From contig JAQTTS010000132.1 in the NCBI GenBank assembly GCA_028710655.1, positions 1 through 6,074 of the forward strand: a stretch of DNA of 6,074 nucleotides, given 5' to 3'. Shown here piece by piece: positions 1 to 6,073 of this stretch (positions within the stretch are counted from its first letter, which is position 1; every line of letters begins with the position of its first letter). Source of the stretch: Dehalococcoidales bacterium (lineage in GTDB: Bacteria > Chloroflexota > Dehalococcoidia > Dehalococcoidales > UBA5760). The notes under the pieces were generated by a model. That model worked only from the letters and a program-made list of their open reading frames with translations, ran no database searches and had not been told where the DNA came from. A program made the translations under genes and the position numbers.

Positions 1-1
1 G

Positions 2-3000
2 CTCAAATCAGAAACCATGAGGTTGGTTCGTTCAATGGGGGAGCCTTTCGTCCAAGCCTATAACCTCGCCGTCAAATCATACAAATTCCTTACCTTGCCC
101 TGGAGAGAGGTGATACCGAAAGAGCTAGGAGAAGGGGTTATCGTCAAAAGGGTTGAGGTTTCTCAGGTTGTCGAACCCATCAAAGAGATAACGAGAGAGA
201 CCATTCAGCAAGTCACCAAAATTGACGATACTTCTTTGGCCGAAGTCAGGGCGCACATGAGCTATCTGGAGGAAGAAATCGGTAAACGCTTGTATGCGCC
301 GGGCGGCGTGGTTTCTCAGACAATCTATGTGTCAGAGCCGGTTAGCTCCCCGAAGATCTATCAAGAAAACGGCGAGATTGTTTTGCAGACTTTGGGTTCG
401 GGCAACGTTATTTTGACCGCAGCCACCGGTCTCCAGATGTACGGCCAGCAGGTCGTGATTGAATCGACCAATGTTTTGAATCCTTTAATCTATCTTGCCA
501 GTAAAACCAGGATTGACGGGGATACGACCATTACCGGGTCGCTTAACGTCGGCAGTAATTTGAGCGTCGGAGAAGAAACAACCCTAACCGGCAATCTTAC
601 TATTACCGGAGACATGACGGTTACAGGCGCTCAAAACTATTCTGGAGTGGTAGAGATTTCCGCCTCCAGCACTTCGCCGAGCCTGACCATCACCCAGTCG
701 GGCAGCGGAGAAACCCTCAAACTCGTCAGGGACAATTCAAATTACATGACGGCTACGGTGACCACTACGGGCGCCGTCATTCTTGACGCGCAAGGAACTG
801 CGGCCAGCTTCGTTTTCCGGGACGCCATTTTTCAACCCACCTACGGATCGGACGACGGTTTGGTTTTGTACCTGCCGTTTTCCGAAGGCATGACTTCATC
901 TACTGCCAACAAAACCTATGACAAGTCGCCTTACGGCAACGATGGTATCTTCGTTAATTTTCCCATGCCGACGAACGTTGCCACTTCGGGTTCAGGCTGG
1001 GCGACTACCACCTGCAAGGTGGGAAGTTGTTTGACCCTCGACGGCGGCAATGATTACGTCAGCGTTGCTTATAATCCTTTATTCGATATCACCGAAGCAA
1101 TTACGGTTGAGGCGTGGATTTATCCCACGGATACGGGGAACACCACTCAGGATATCATCGGGAGAAATTACGGCGATGCCAAGATTCCTTACTTATTCCG
1201 TTATTACACGAGCGATTACACCTCTAATAAACTGAAACTCAGTTTTAGATCTTATACTGGCGCCGTTGAATATGGTGCTTACCCGACCAATCTTCTTCTT
1301 ACTCCCAATCAATGGCAACACGTAGCGGTTACGTTCAGCGAGGGAACGGTATATTTCTATATCAATGGCGTTTCTGACGACGCCCAGTCCTATACTAATG
1401 GCGCCTTCATCGGTTCTCAATTTGGCATATCTTCCTTACCCTTAAACACTACGAACCTCAACATCGGAATGTATAATAGCAGCAATTATTATAACGGGGG
1501 TATCGATGAGGTGCGCGTTTACAACAGGGCATTGACGGCCGACGAGATTCGTACTCACTATTTACGGGGGTCTAATACCAACGGCACTATTTTGGCCGAT
1601 AAATTTAGGGTGGTGAACTCGACCAATACCGTCGCTTTCCAGATCGATGGGGCAGGCAACAGTTATTTCAATACTTTAAACCTCGGTATCGGCACTACAA
1701 CTCCTCGCTACAAGTTCGATGTTTGGGGAGATTTGGCTGTCGGTACGACGACGGATAATATTCCGGTTTTATATGTGGATTCGGGCGAAGGCGGCATGAT
1801 TGGCATCGGCACAACCGGAGCTTCCGAGAAACTTACAGTATACGGCGGAGACATCGGGGTTACTACCGACGGCACGGCTACAACCACCATTTCTTCGGCG
1901 ACTTCGAGCTTCGCCAGCTATGTCACGGGCATTTTCCCAATTCAGCCGACCCATTTAGCCACCAAAGAATACGTGGATACCCGCGGCTCTTCTAATATTT
2001 CTTACTATATTTCAGATACGGCTTCGGGTGTTTCTTCAAATTATTTCATGTACACCGATGAAACCGCTGAAGCTCAGAGCACTTTCACCTCAACGACCGT
2101 GGACACGGGCAATAATCAGATATTGTTCAGATTCATTACGGAGGCTGGCCAGCCTAATTTCTCGGAGCTGAGTCCCGGTTCCTATCTTTTTCATTTCCAC
2201 GCCAGCACCAACGGCACTAAACCATACACGATTTATTGGAGGCTGTTCGCAAGTTCCACCGACGAAACATTGACTGCGCTTTTGACCAGCGAATCAAGTA
2301 TCGTCTTAACGTCCGAAGAAACATCCTTTAATATCAGCGCTGCAACCTCTACTTCTTACGAATTTGCGGCGGGCGACAGACTGGTTTTAGTTTTATATAC
2401 TGATGCTGCCGCAGCCGGCGTCGCGGGTGACATCGTGGTCTATGCCGAAGGCACGGAAGATTCCCGGCTCGACGTGGTAACGCCTTCAGCTTCCTTATTG
2501 GCTTTGGTGGTGAAAAGAGACGGAACGAGTACGCTTACAAATAATTGGTACACCGGCGGATACGGAATAGTCACGGGCGCCTCGTCGACTTTTGTGGGCG
2601 ATTTGACCGCAGGCAATAGTACTTTGTTTATAGACGATGCTGGCTATGTCGGCATTGCTACCACTACTCCTTCTTACGCTCTTGATGTTTGGGGCACGGC
2701 CAGGACGGAAGACTTCATCACCAAGGGGCCATGGATTGACGTCAGGGCTTTTGGGGCCACGGGTGATGGAGTGACCGATGATACGGCTGCCATTGCCGCC
2801 GCCCTCGACAGTCTTGGGACGGATGGAGGCACCGTCTATTTCCCGGAAGGAATTTATCTGGTGACCGAACTTAATGTTTCCAAGAGCAGCGTGATTTTGA
2901 AGGGTATGGGTCGGGGGACGAGCGGTGGTTCCACTACGGAAATCAGGGCGACTACCGGAGCCATAGCCTCAATGCCATATATCACCGGTAATTATGTCAC

Positions 3001-6000
3001 TGTCCGGGATATGCAGTTCAACGGCAACGGCATCTCTGAGCAATTCAATTTAGCCGGCTCTTACTGCAATGTCGACAACATTTATTCTTCGGGATACACC
3101 CATTACAATTTCTACGGCGGCGGCGGGAACCTCCACACCATCAGCAACTCCAATTTTTACAGCGGCGCTGCGAGAACGTCAGTCAATGTCACCCAATTCT
3201 TAAACAACTACTTCAACGGCAACGGAACATATGCTTCTTTAATTCTGGAGGGTGGGGCGAACATGGTTATCCGGGGGAACACCTTTGAGTCGTACAGTAC
3301 GGCCATCTACCTTGCGACAACTTCCGGAAATACTATTGTTTCGGCGGATATTTCCAACAACTATTTCGAATCGGCTTACGATGACGGGCATGCGGTCATC
3401 GATATGGGGAACGGTTCGACCGGTCTTTATTCGATCAACGTCACTAACAACTATTTCGGTCCCACGGATGCCGATTACTACATCAGGACCACCGGGACGG
3501 TCGCGTCGTTGAATATTCAGGGCAATAATTTTCACTATACGCCCGTTGTCGAGGCGATAAAGATAGGCGGGAAGGTCGAAAAATTGGTAAGTTTTAACAA
3601 TCGTCAGGGGATAGGCGACGGCGTTATGGGCATCGCCACTTCCACCCCGAGATACACTCTCGATGTTTGGGGAGACTTGGCGATCGGCACGAGCACCGAC
3701 ACCGACACCCCTATTTTATATGTTGACTCGGGTAACGGCGGGAGAGTGGGCATCGGCACAACTACTCTTTCTGGCTTATTAACCGTAGGTACGACAACTC
3801 CCGCCCTAGTTGTTGCTCCCAATGGTTACGTTGGTATCGGGGTGGCAACACCAGATCAATTTGTTGATATTAGAAAAGATCAAAATTTATCAACTGTTTT
3901 ACATCTTGAAAATCTTACTTCTGGTACGCTCGCTAAGGCCATTCTTCTTTTAGAGGCTTCGGGGCTTACGGGTCAGATGGGGGTTAATAATGCCTCTTTT
4001 GTAACTAATGGCAATTTGGTAGCCGATCAAATGTTTATTCAATCCGCCTCTACGGCATCGGGTGGCTTACTTATAGAATCATTGGCCGGCAATATAAGTA
4101 TTATGCCTACGAGTAACGTCGGCATCGGCACAACGGGGCCAAGTGAACTTTTAACTATATTTAGTTCTACTGACCCGACATTACAGATAGGATCGGGGTC
4201 GGCCACCACCACGATTGTGGGCAACGGCACCTCAACTTTCCCGGGAGGATTAATCGTAGACACCAGTTCTTTATATGTAATGGCGGATACGGGATACGTG
4301 GGCATCGGAGATACGACTCCGGATACTAAATTGGACGTTCAGGGCATGGCCAATGTTGGCGGATTGCTGACGAGCATGATCAATACGCGGACAAACTTAC
4401 TGACTAACGGCAGTATGGAAAGCACGTTCAGCGCGGGCGGGATTGCCGCTGGCTGGGCGCAGTACGGCGCGGGTTCACCCACTTTTTCCGAAGAAACGAC
4501 CAACATCCATTCGGGCGCGAAAGCGCAGAAAATAATGCCTGGGACATATGGACTTCTTTACCAGAGAGTAAATTTGACCGCCGGCAATTATTATACCGTC
4601 AGCGCTTGGGTGGATCCGACCAACACAAGCTATCTAAAGCTGAAAAACGCTGCTGACACCGTAACTTATTGGACTGTTTATACGACCGGAACCGGCTGGC
4701 AGAGATTGACGCACACTTTTCAAGCGTCAGCCACGGAACTCGCCTGGTTGCACATAGGATCTGAAGCTGTTGGATCGATTGATTATTTCGACGACATTTC
4801 TTTTTCTCAATACAGCAGTTCGACCGTATCGACTGGGGCTTCGTCTTTCGTGGTGACGGTTGACGGCAATGTTGGTTTGGCCACTTCCAGCCCCTCAGCT
4901 CGCTTTACGGTCAATAGTTCCGTTACCAATTCGTTTATCGTCACTTCTGCGGGTACTGTCGGCGTGGGAACGGTGAGCCCGAGATATAAACTCGATGTTT
5001 TGGGAGATTTGGCGGTGGGCACTTCGACCGACGCCAGCACGCCCGTCCTGTACATTGATTCGGGTAACGGCGGAAGAGTGGGCATCGGCACAACTACTCT
5101 TTCTGGCTTATTAACCGTCGGCACCACGACCCCTGCTTTAGTGGTTGACCCAAGAGGTTATGTGGGGATTGGCACAACTACACCGACATCGCTTTTCTCG
5201 GTGGCCGGAGACGCTTACATCACGGGCACATTGACCGTCGGAGGTGCCTCGTCCGGCAATATCCAGATGCAGGATGATAAGTGGATCGGTTTGGGGGCTG
5301 CGGCGGGTCGGCTCGTTTTTGACGATCAAACTCCGGATTATCTCACTATTCAAGACGCTATTTTCGGCATCGGGACCACCACTCCAAGATATACGCTCGA
5401 TGTCTGGGGTGATTTTGTGGTAGGCACAACCACTTCTTACGGCGGGCAGAATATGCCGCTCCTTTACGTTGATTCCGGGAACGGCGCCGGGAAAATCGGC
5501 ATCGCGACCTCTACTCCAAGATATGCTCTCGACGTTTGGGGCTCTTTGGCGGTAGGAACAAGCACCTCGCCCGTCTTCTTTGTGGATACTGGCATTCCGT
5601 CGATAACCGTAGGCGCTGATATGTCCATCGGATCTCTGCAGGTCGCTTCTTCGTCGGGAGCCATCACTTTCGTCGATACGGTGGTTGAGGCTTCAGCGGC
5701 TTTGGGCACGGAAGAAAGCTATTCTTTCCAGATCGACAGCCAGGAATTATTCAGGATATACGCCGAGTCGGACGGAACGGGCGGAATCCAGAAGAGAAGA
5801 GTATTTACTCCCATTACCACCAACTTCGGCATCGGCACGACCACCCCGAGATATACCCTCGACGTTTACGGAACGCTGGCCGTGGGCACGTCATCGGCAA
5901 GCTATACCGGAGCTTCAAGTACCCCGGCCTTGTATGTGCTTTCGGGCAACGGCGGACAAGTTGGTATAGGCACAACAACTCTTGCCGGCTTACTGACCGC

Positions 6001-6073
6001 TGGGACAAGCACTCCCGCTTTAGTGGTTGCTCCCAATGGCTACGTCGGTATTGGGACGACGACGCCGTTAAGC
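2..6073 (+). CDS. Giant multidomain repeat protein, fibre/adhesin-like (partial at both ends)
   Basis: Reading from base 2, all 2,024 codons are sense codons, so the window is internal to one gene. The first in-frame ATG (base 17) has no clear Shine-Dalgarno sequence and the frame is open before it; the true start and any signal peptide must lie upstream. The product is rich in Gly, Thr, Ser and Val and has only three cysteines (residues 338, 343, 1022). Recognisable parts in order are a coiled-coil-like stretch, a beta stalk, a LamG lectin-like domain, GIGTT repeat modules, an unassigned beta domain, a pectate-lyase-type beta-helix, a CBM-like jelly roll and more GIGTT modules. Such architecture is known from phage tail fibres and giant surface proteins of Patescibacteria. 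I infer an extracellular attachment fibre. The reading frame is certain; the function is inferred. No enzyme activity can be assigned. Confidence 0.93.
173..295 (+). other. Helical / coiled-coil-like segment (residues ~58-98)
   Basis: This charged segment contains EPIKEITRETIQQV followed by LAEVRAHMSYLEEEIGKRL. In the second part hydrophobic residues fall at steps 0, 3, 7, 10 and 14 (L, V, M, L, I), a heptad a/d pattern. It is the only clearly helical, Glu/Lys/Arg-rich stretch in a protein otherwise dominated by beta-type sequence. It precedes the beta stalk directly, as short coiled coils do in trimeric fibres. Trimerisation is an inference. The 57 residues before it are basic and aromatic (KSYKFLTLPWREV) but not hydrophobic enough to be a membrane segment. 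Confidence 0.55.
356..628 (+). other. Beta-strand stalk with Gly-hexad repeats (residues ~119-209)
   Basis: Short alternating hydrophobic/polar strands are separated by Gly or Asn. From residue 174 they settle into units of 5-7 residues ending in Gly: ITG, SLNVG, SNLSVG, EETTLTG, NLTITG, DMTVTG. This pattern is usual in the shafts of tail fibres and in N-terminal regions of repeat-rich surface proteins, where it forms beta-helical or beta-prism shafts. No catalytic residues are apparent. The segment probably sets distance between the N-terminal anchor and the LamG domain. The periodicity is visible; the fold is inferred. Confidence 0.55.
629..850 (+). other. Beta-rich connector before the LamG domain (residues ~210-283)
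   Basis: About 74 residues in which strand-like phrases (SPSLTITQSGSGETLKLVRD, then TTGAVILDAQG and AASFVFRDAIF) alternate with Ser/Thr-rich turns. Similar phrases, a strand pair ending in a Gly turn, introduce GIGTT units elsewhere in this protein. I recognise no named domain. It most likely continues the stalk. Confidence 0.45.
851..1567 (+). other. LamG / concanavalin A-like lectin domain (residues ~284-522)
   Basis: The domain opens with DDGLVLYLPFSEG and YDKSPYGNDG (residue 306 on), the usual start of LamG-like (Laminin_G_3 type) jelly-roll domains. It continues with CKVGSCLTLDGGNDYVSV, ITVEAWIYP (Trp 372), NQWQHVAVTF (Trp 438), VYFYINGV and ends in IDEVRVYNRALTADEI (501-516). All canonical landmarks are present in order over about 240 residues, a normal length. 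Such domains bind carbohydrate or protein ligands outside the cell. The two cysteines (338, 343) could form a disulfide. Local GC is low in places (about 33% over 1201-1260) compared with the repeat modules. Ligand unknown. Confidence 0.9.
1568..1684 (+). other. Connector from LamG to first repeat module (residues ~523-561)
   Basis: Residues ILADKFRVVNSTNTVAFQID followed by a Gly-Asn turn and YFNTLNL lead directly into a GIGTT unit. The pattern of strand, strand with FQID, Gly-x-Gly-Asn turn, then GIGTT matches the lead-in used before later repeats (compare LFIDDAGYVGIA and LVVAPNGYVGIG). It is therefore better read as the first half of a repeat module than as an independent domain. Confidence 0.5.
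1685..1849 (+). repeat. GIGTT module, copy 1 (residues 562-616)
   Basis: Contains GIGTTTPRYKFDVWGDLAVG, then PVLYVDSGEGGMIGIGTT and ASEKLTVYGG. It has the first two parts of the super-module seen in full at 3629-3853, but the third part (LLTVGTTTPALVV...) is replaced by a different strand. It separates the LamG domain from the ATKEYVD linker. GIGTT...LDV units are a known tail-fibre and surface-protein spacer; individual units have no catalytic role. Confidence 0.8.
1850..1999 (+). other. Linker with ATKEYVD motif (residues ~617-666)
   Basis: A Thr/Ser-rich stretch (TATTTISSATSSFASYVTG) is followed by QPTHLATKEYVDTRGSS. The ATKEYVD motif (residues 653-659) resembles the ATKxYVD element common in phage tail-fibre and tail-collar proteins, where it sits at junctions between a shaft and a globular domain. 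Here too it stands just before a globular-looking domain. The motif is seen directly; its junction role is inferred by analogy. Confidence 0.5.
2000..2500 (+). other. Unassigned globular beta domain (residues ~667-833)
   Basis: About 167 residues without GIGTT repeats. Strand-like phrases include NQILFRFITEAG, SPGSYLFHFHAS, YTIYWRLFAS, TSYEFAAGDRLVLVLYT and DIVVYAEG, ending DSRLDVVTPSASL. The alternation of aromatic-rich strands with polar turns, and the phrase AAGDRLVLVLY, fit a jelly-roll or TNF/C1q-like beta sandwich, but I cannot name the family. No cysteines and no obvious catalytic cluster. It sits between the ATKEYVD junction and the beta-helix. It could be another binding head on the fibre. 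Confidence 0.5.
2501..2650 (+). other. Connector between unassigned domain and repeat copy 2 (residues ~834-883)
   Basis: Strand-like LALVVKRDGTSTLTNNWYTG, a short Gly/Ser/Thr-rich stretch and then STLFIDDAGYV, which is the standard lead-in to a GIGTT unit. It shows no independent domain features. Confidence 0.45.
2651..2695 (+). repeat. GIGTT unit, short copy 2 (residues 884-898)
   Basis: A single unit, GIATTTPSYALDVWG, with Ala in place of the second Gly. The rest of the super-module is absent: after TARTEDFITKG the chain passes straight into the beta-helix domain. The unit thus acts as a joint in front of a globular domain. Confidence 0.75.
2732..3610 (+). other. Right-handed beta-helix, pectate-lyase / tailspike type (residues ~911-1203)
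   Basis: Begins WIDVRAFGATGDGVTDDTAA, the hallmark N-terminus of Pectate_lyase_3-type beta-helices found in polysaccharide lyases, GH28/GH55 relatives and phage tailspikes. GTVYFPEGIYLVTELNV follows, then VILKGMGRG, both typical early rungs. Later rungs carry an Asn/aromatic ladder: NNYF at 1068, GNTF at 1092, NNYF at 1119 and 1149, GNNF at 1174, spaced 24-30 residues, which fits one helical turn each. The length (about 290 residues) suits about ten turns. I do not see the polygalacturonase catalytic motifs, so enzymatic cleavage is not supported; polysaccharide binding or a structural role is equally possible. Confidence 0.88.
3629..3853 (+). repeat. GIGTT super-module, full copy 3 (residues 1210-1284)
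   Basis: A complete 75-residue module in three parts: GIATSTPRYTLDVWGDLAIG; PILYVDSGNGGRVGIGTT and LSGLLTVG; then TTTPALVVAPNGYVGIGVAT. It is exactly as long as copy 4 (4961-5185) and aligns with it without gaps. A 59-base stretch (3728-3786) differs from 5060-5118 at one base. A short accgac tandem at 3695-3706 encodes the TDTD of the variable loop. Confidence 0.85.
3728..3786 (+). repeat. 59-bp near-identical DNA repeat, first copy
   Basis: Matches 5060-5118, 1,332 bases downstream, with one mismatch (G at 3742, A at 5074). The last 44 bases (3743-3786) are identical. Flanking parts of the same modules encode similar protein with many synonymous changes, so identity here exceeds what protein constraint alone requires. 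Confidence 0.85.
3854..4078 (+). other. AT-rich inserted beta segment (residues ~1285-1359)
   Basis: Encodes FVDIRKDQNLSTVLHLENL, then TSGTLAKAILLLEASG, QMGVNNASFVTNGNLVADQM and SASTASGGLLIES. GC is about 39% by hand count over 3854-4080, against nearly 60% in adjacent repeat modules (3601-3660), and codons such as TTA, AAA and AAT are more frequent. The pattern (strand ending in N-x-TSGT, then a long strand, then a Gly-Gly-L-x-I strand) resembles a segment common in tail-fibre proteins near GIGTT units. I cannot assign a family name. Confidence 0.5.
4079..4390 (+). repeat. Two divergent GIGTT units with strand spacers (residues ~1360-1463)
   Basis: Contains GIGTTGPSELLTIF starting at 4121 (residue 1374) and GIGDTTPDTKLDVQG starting at 4301 (residue 1434). 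Between them lie LQIGSGSATTTIVGNGTSTF and SLYVMADTGYV, the usual lead-in strand. Both units lack the RYxLDVWGDLAVG continuation of the major modules. LLTSMINTR then leads into the CBM-like domain. These look like older, diverged copies. Confidence 0.65.
4391..4813 (+). other. CBM-like jelly-roll domain (residues ~1464-1604)
   Basis: Starts TNLLTNGSMES and has GWAQYG, then HSGAKAQKIMP, LYQRVNLTAGNYYTVSAWV, GTGWQRLTHTF, ELAWLHIG and ends IDYFDDISF. This order (N-L-L-x-N-G-x-M-E, S-G-A, Y-T-V-S-A-W-V, G-W-x-R, I-D-x-F-D-D-I) is characteristic of family 4/9/22-type carbohydrate-binding modules (CBM_4_9-like). At 141 residues it is of normal length. Such modules bind polysaccharides on the concave face of a beta sandwich. 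The glycan cannot be predicted. It is flanked by GIGTT units and is the third likely binding head in the protein. Confidence 0.85.
4814..4960 (+). repeat. Divergent GIGTT unit after the CBM-like domain (residues ~1605-1653)
   Basis: SSFVVTVDGNVGLATSSPSA and RFTVNSS form a diverged unit beginning at 4874, in which GIGTT has become GLATS. NSFIVTSAGTV then leads into full copy 4. The chain resumes the spacer pattern immediately after the globular domain ends. Confidence 0.6.
4961..5185 (+). repeat. GIGTT super-module, full copy 4 (residues 1654-1728)
   Basis: A 75-residue module with GVGTVSPRYKLDVLGDLAVG, PVLYIDSGNGGRVGIGTT, LSGLLTVG, TTTPALVVDPRGYVGIGTT. It is the same length as copy 3, with LDVLG instead of LDVWG and DPRG instead of APNG. 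The middle part is nearly identical to copy 3 in DNA, the outer parts less so. Confidence 0.85.
5060..5118 (+). repeat. 59-bp near-identical DNA repeat, second copy
   Basis: Partner of 3728-3786, with one mismatch over 59 bases and 44 bases of perfect identity (5075-5118). It is in direct orientation and the same reading frame, 1,332 bases (444 codons) apart, so recombination between the two copies would delete the AT-rich segment and CBM-like domain without breaking the frame. Confidence 0.85.
5186..5365 (+). other. DDKWIGLG beta segment (residues ~1729-1788)
   Basis: Begins LFSVAGDAYITGTLTVGG (the strand-Gly stalk pattern) and continues DDKWIGLGAAAGRLVFDD, then QTPDYLTIQDAIF (from residue 1758). 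I recall this DDxWIGLG...F-D-D-Q-T phrase as a recurrent insertion between GIGTT units in large Patescibacteria surface proteins, which supports the taxonomic guess. That is memory, not a search. Its function is unknown; it is probably one more beta unit of the shaft. Confidence 0.5.
5366..5497 (+). repeat. GIGTT module, shortened copy 5 (residues 1789-1832)
   Basis: GIGTTTPRYTLDVWGDFVVG, then a longer variable loop (TTTSYGGQNM) and PLLYVDSGNGAGKI. It lacks the LSGLLTVG...ALVV part and is followed directly by copy 6, so the two together form a back-to-back pair. Confidence 0.8.
5498..5593 (+). repeat. GIGTT module, shortened copy 6 (residues 1833-1864)
   Basis: GIATSTPRYALDVWGSLAVG, then TSTSPVFFVDTG. 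It ends after the second strand; no further Gly-rich turn or third part follows. It joins copy 5 without a spacer. Confidence 0.8.
5594..5827 (+). other. Beta-rich connector between copies 6 and 7 (residues ~1865-1942)
   Basis: About 78 residues with SITVGADMSIGSLQVASSSG, ITFVDTVVEASAALG, SYSFQIDSQELFRIYAESDG and a short basic patch KRR before VFTPITTN. Strand-like throughout; the SFQID phrase recalls AFQID before copy 1. No named domain is recognised. The KRR patch is unusual in a protein that is otherwise acidic to neutral here. Confidence 0.45.
5828..6067 (+). repeat. GIGTT super-module, full copy 7 (residues 1943-2022)
   Basis: An 80-residue module: GIGTTTPRYTLDVYGTLAVG, a longer variable loop (SSASYTGASSTP), ALYVLSGNGGQVGIGTT, LAGLLTAG, TSTPALVVAPNGYVGIGTT. 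It is five residues longer than copies 3 and 4, all in the loop. Its DNA is a patchwork: gctttagtggttg matches copy 4, while ttgctcccaatgg matches copy 3. A further unit evidently starts at the window edge, so the array continues. Confidence 0.85.

Noticed and set aside
17..19. ATG at base 17 as the gene start
   Set aside because: No Shine-Dalgarno-like sequence is visible in the 16 bases before it, the frame is open upstream, and no signal peptide or membrane segment follows, which an exported fibre should have.
2735..2800. Beta-helix called as an active pectate lyase or polygalacturonase
   Set aside because: The GDGVTDDT motif is a general N-terminal signature of this superfamily, not the catalytic site. 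The usual catalytic motifs of polygalacturonases were not found.
3695..3709. accgac tandem as a slippage/phase-variation tract
   Set aside because: There are only two and a half 6-base units. Changes in unit number would keep the frame, so it could alter loop length but not switch the gene off.
3604..5709. Several minus-strand ORFs with similar Pro/Val-rich peptides (3604-3822, 4807-5127, 5464-5709)
   Set aside because: They are antisense to the GIGTT modules and resemble each other only because the sense modules are repeated. They lack ribosome-binding sites and overlap a coherent coding frame.
1050..5969. Plus-strand ORFs at 1050-1235, 3252-3512 and 5685-5969
   Set aside because: All are in another frame (codon starts divisible by 3), have arginine/proline-rich low-plausibility translations and lie inside the LamG, beta-helix and repeat-coding regions.
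1685..6067. Repeats as a CRISPR array or mobile-element array
   Set aside because: The repeats are in-frame, diverge synonymously, vary in length by whole codons and encode protein modules; they lack the short identical repeats with unique spacers of CRISPR and have no transposase or terminal inverted repeats.
2000..6073. A diversity-generating retroelement target (variable repeat in a lectin)
   Set aside because: I see no C-type lectin-like variable region, no pair of repeats differing at adenines and no reverse transcriptase in the window. The differences between module copies are mostly synonymous third-position changes.
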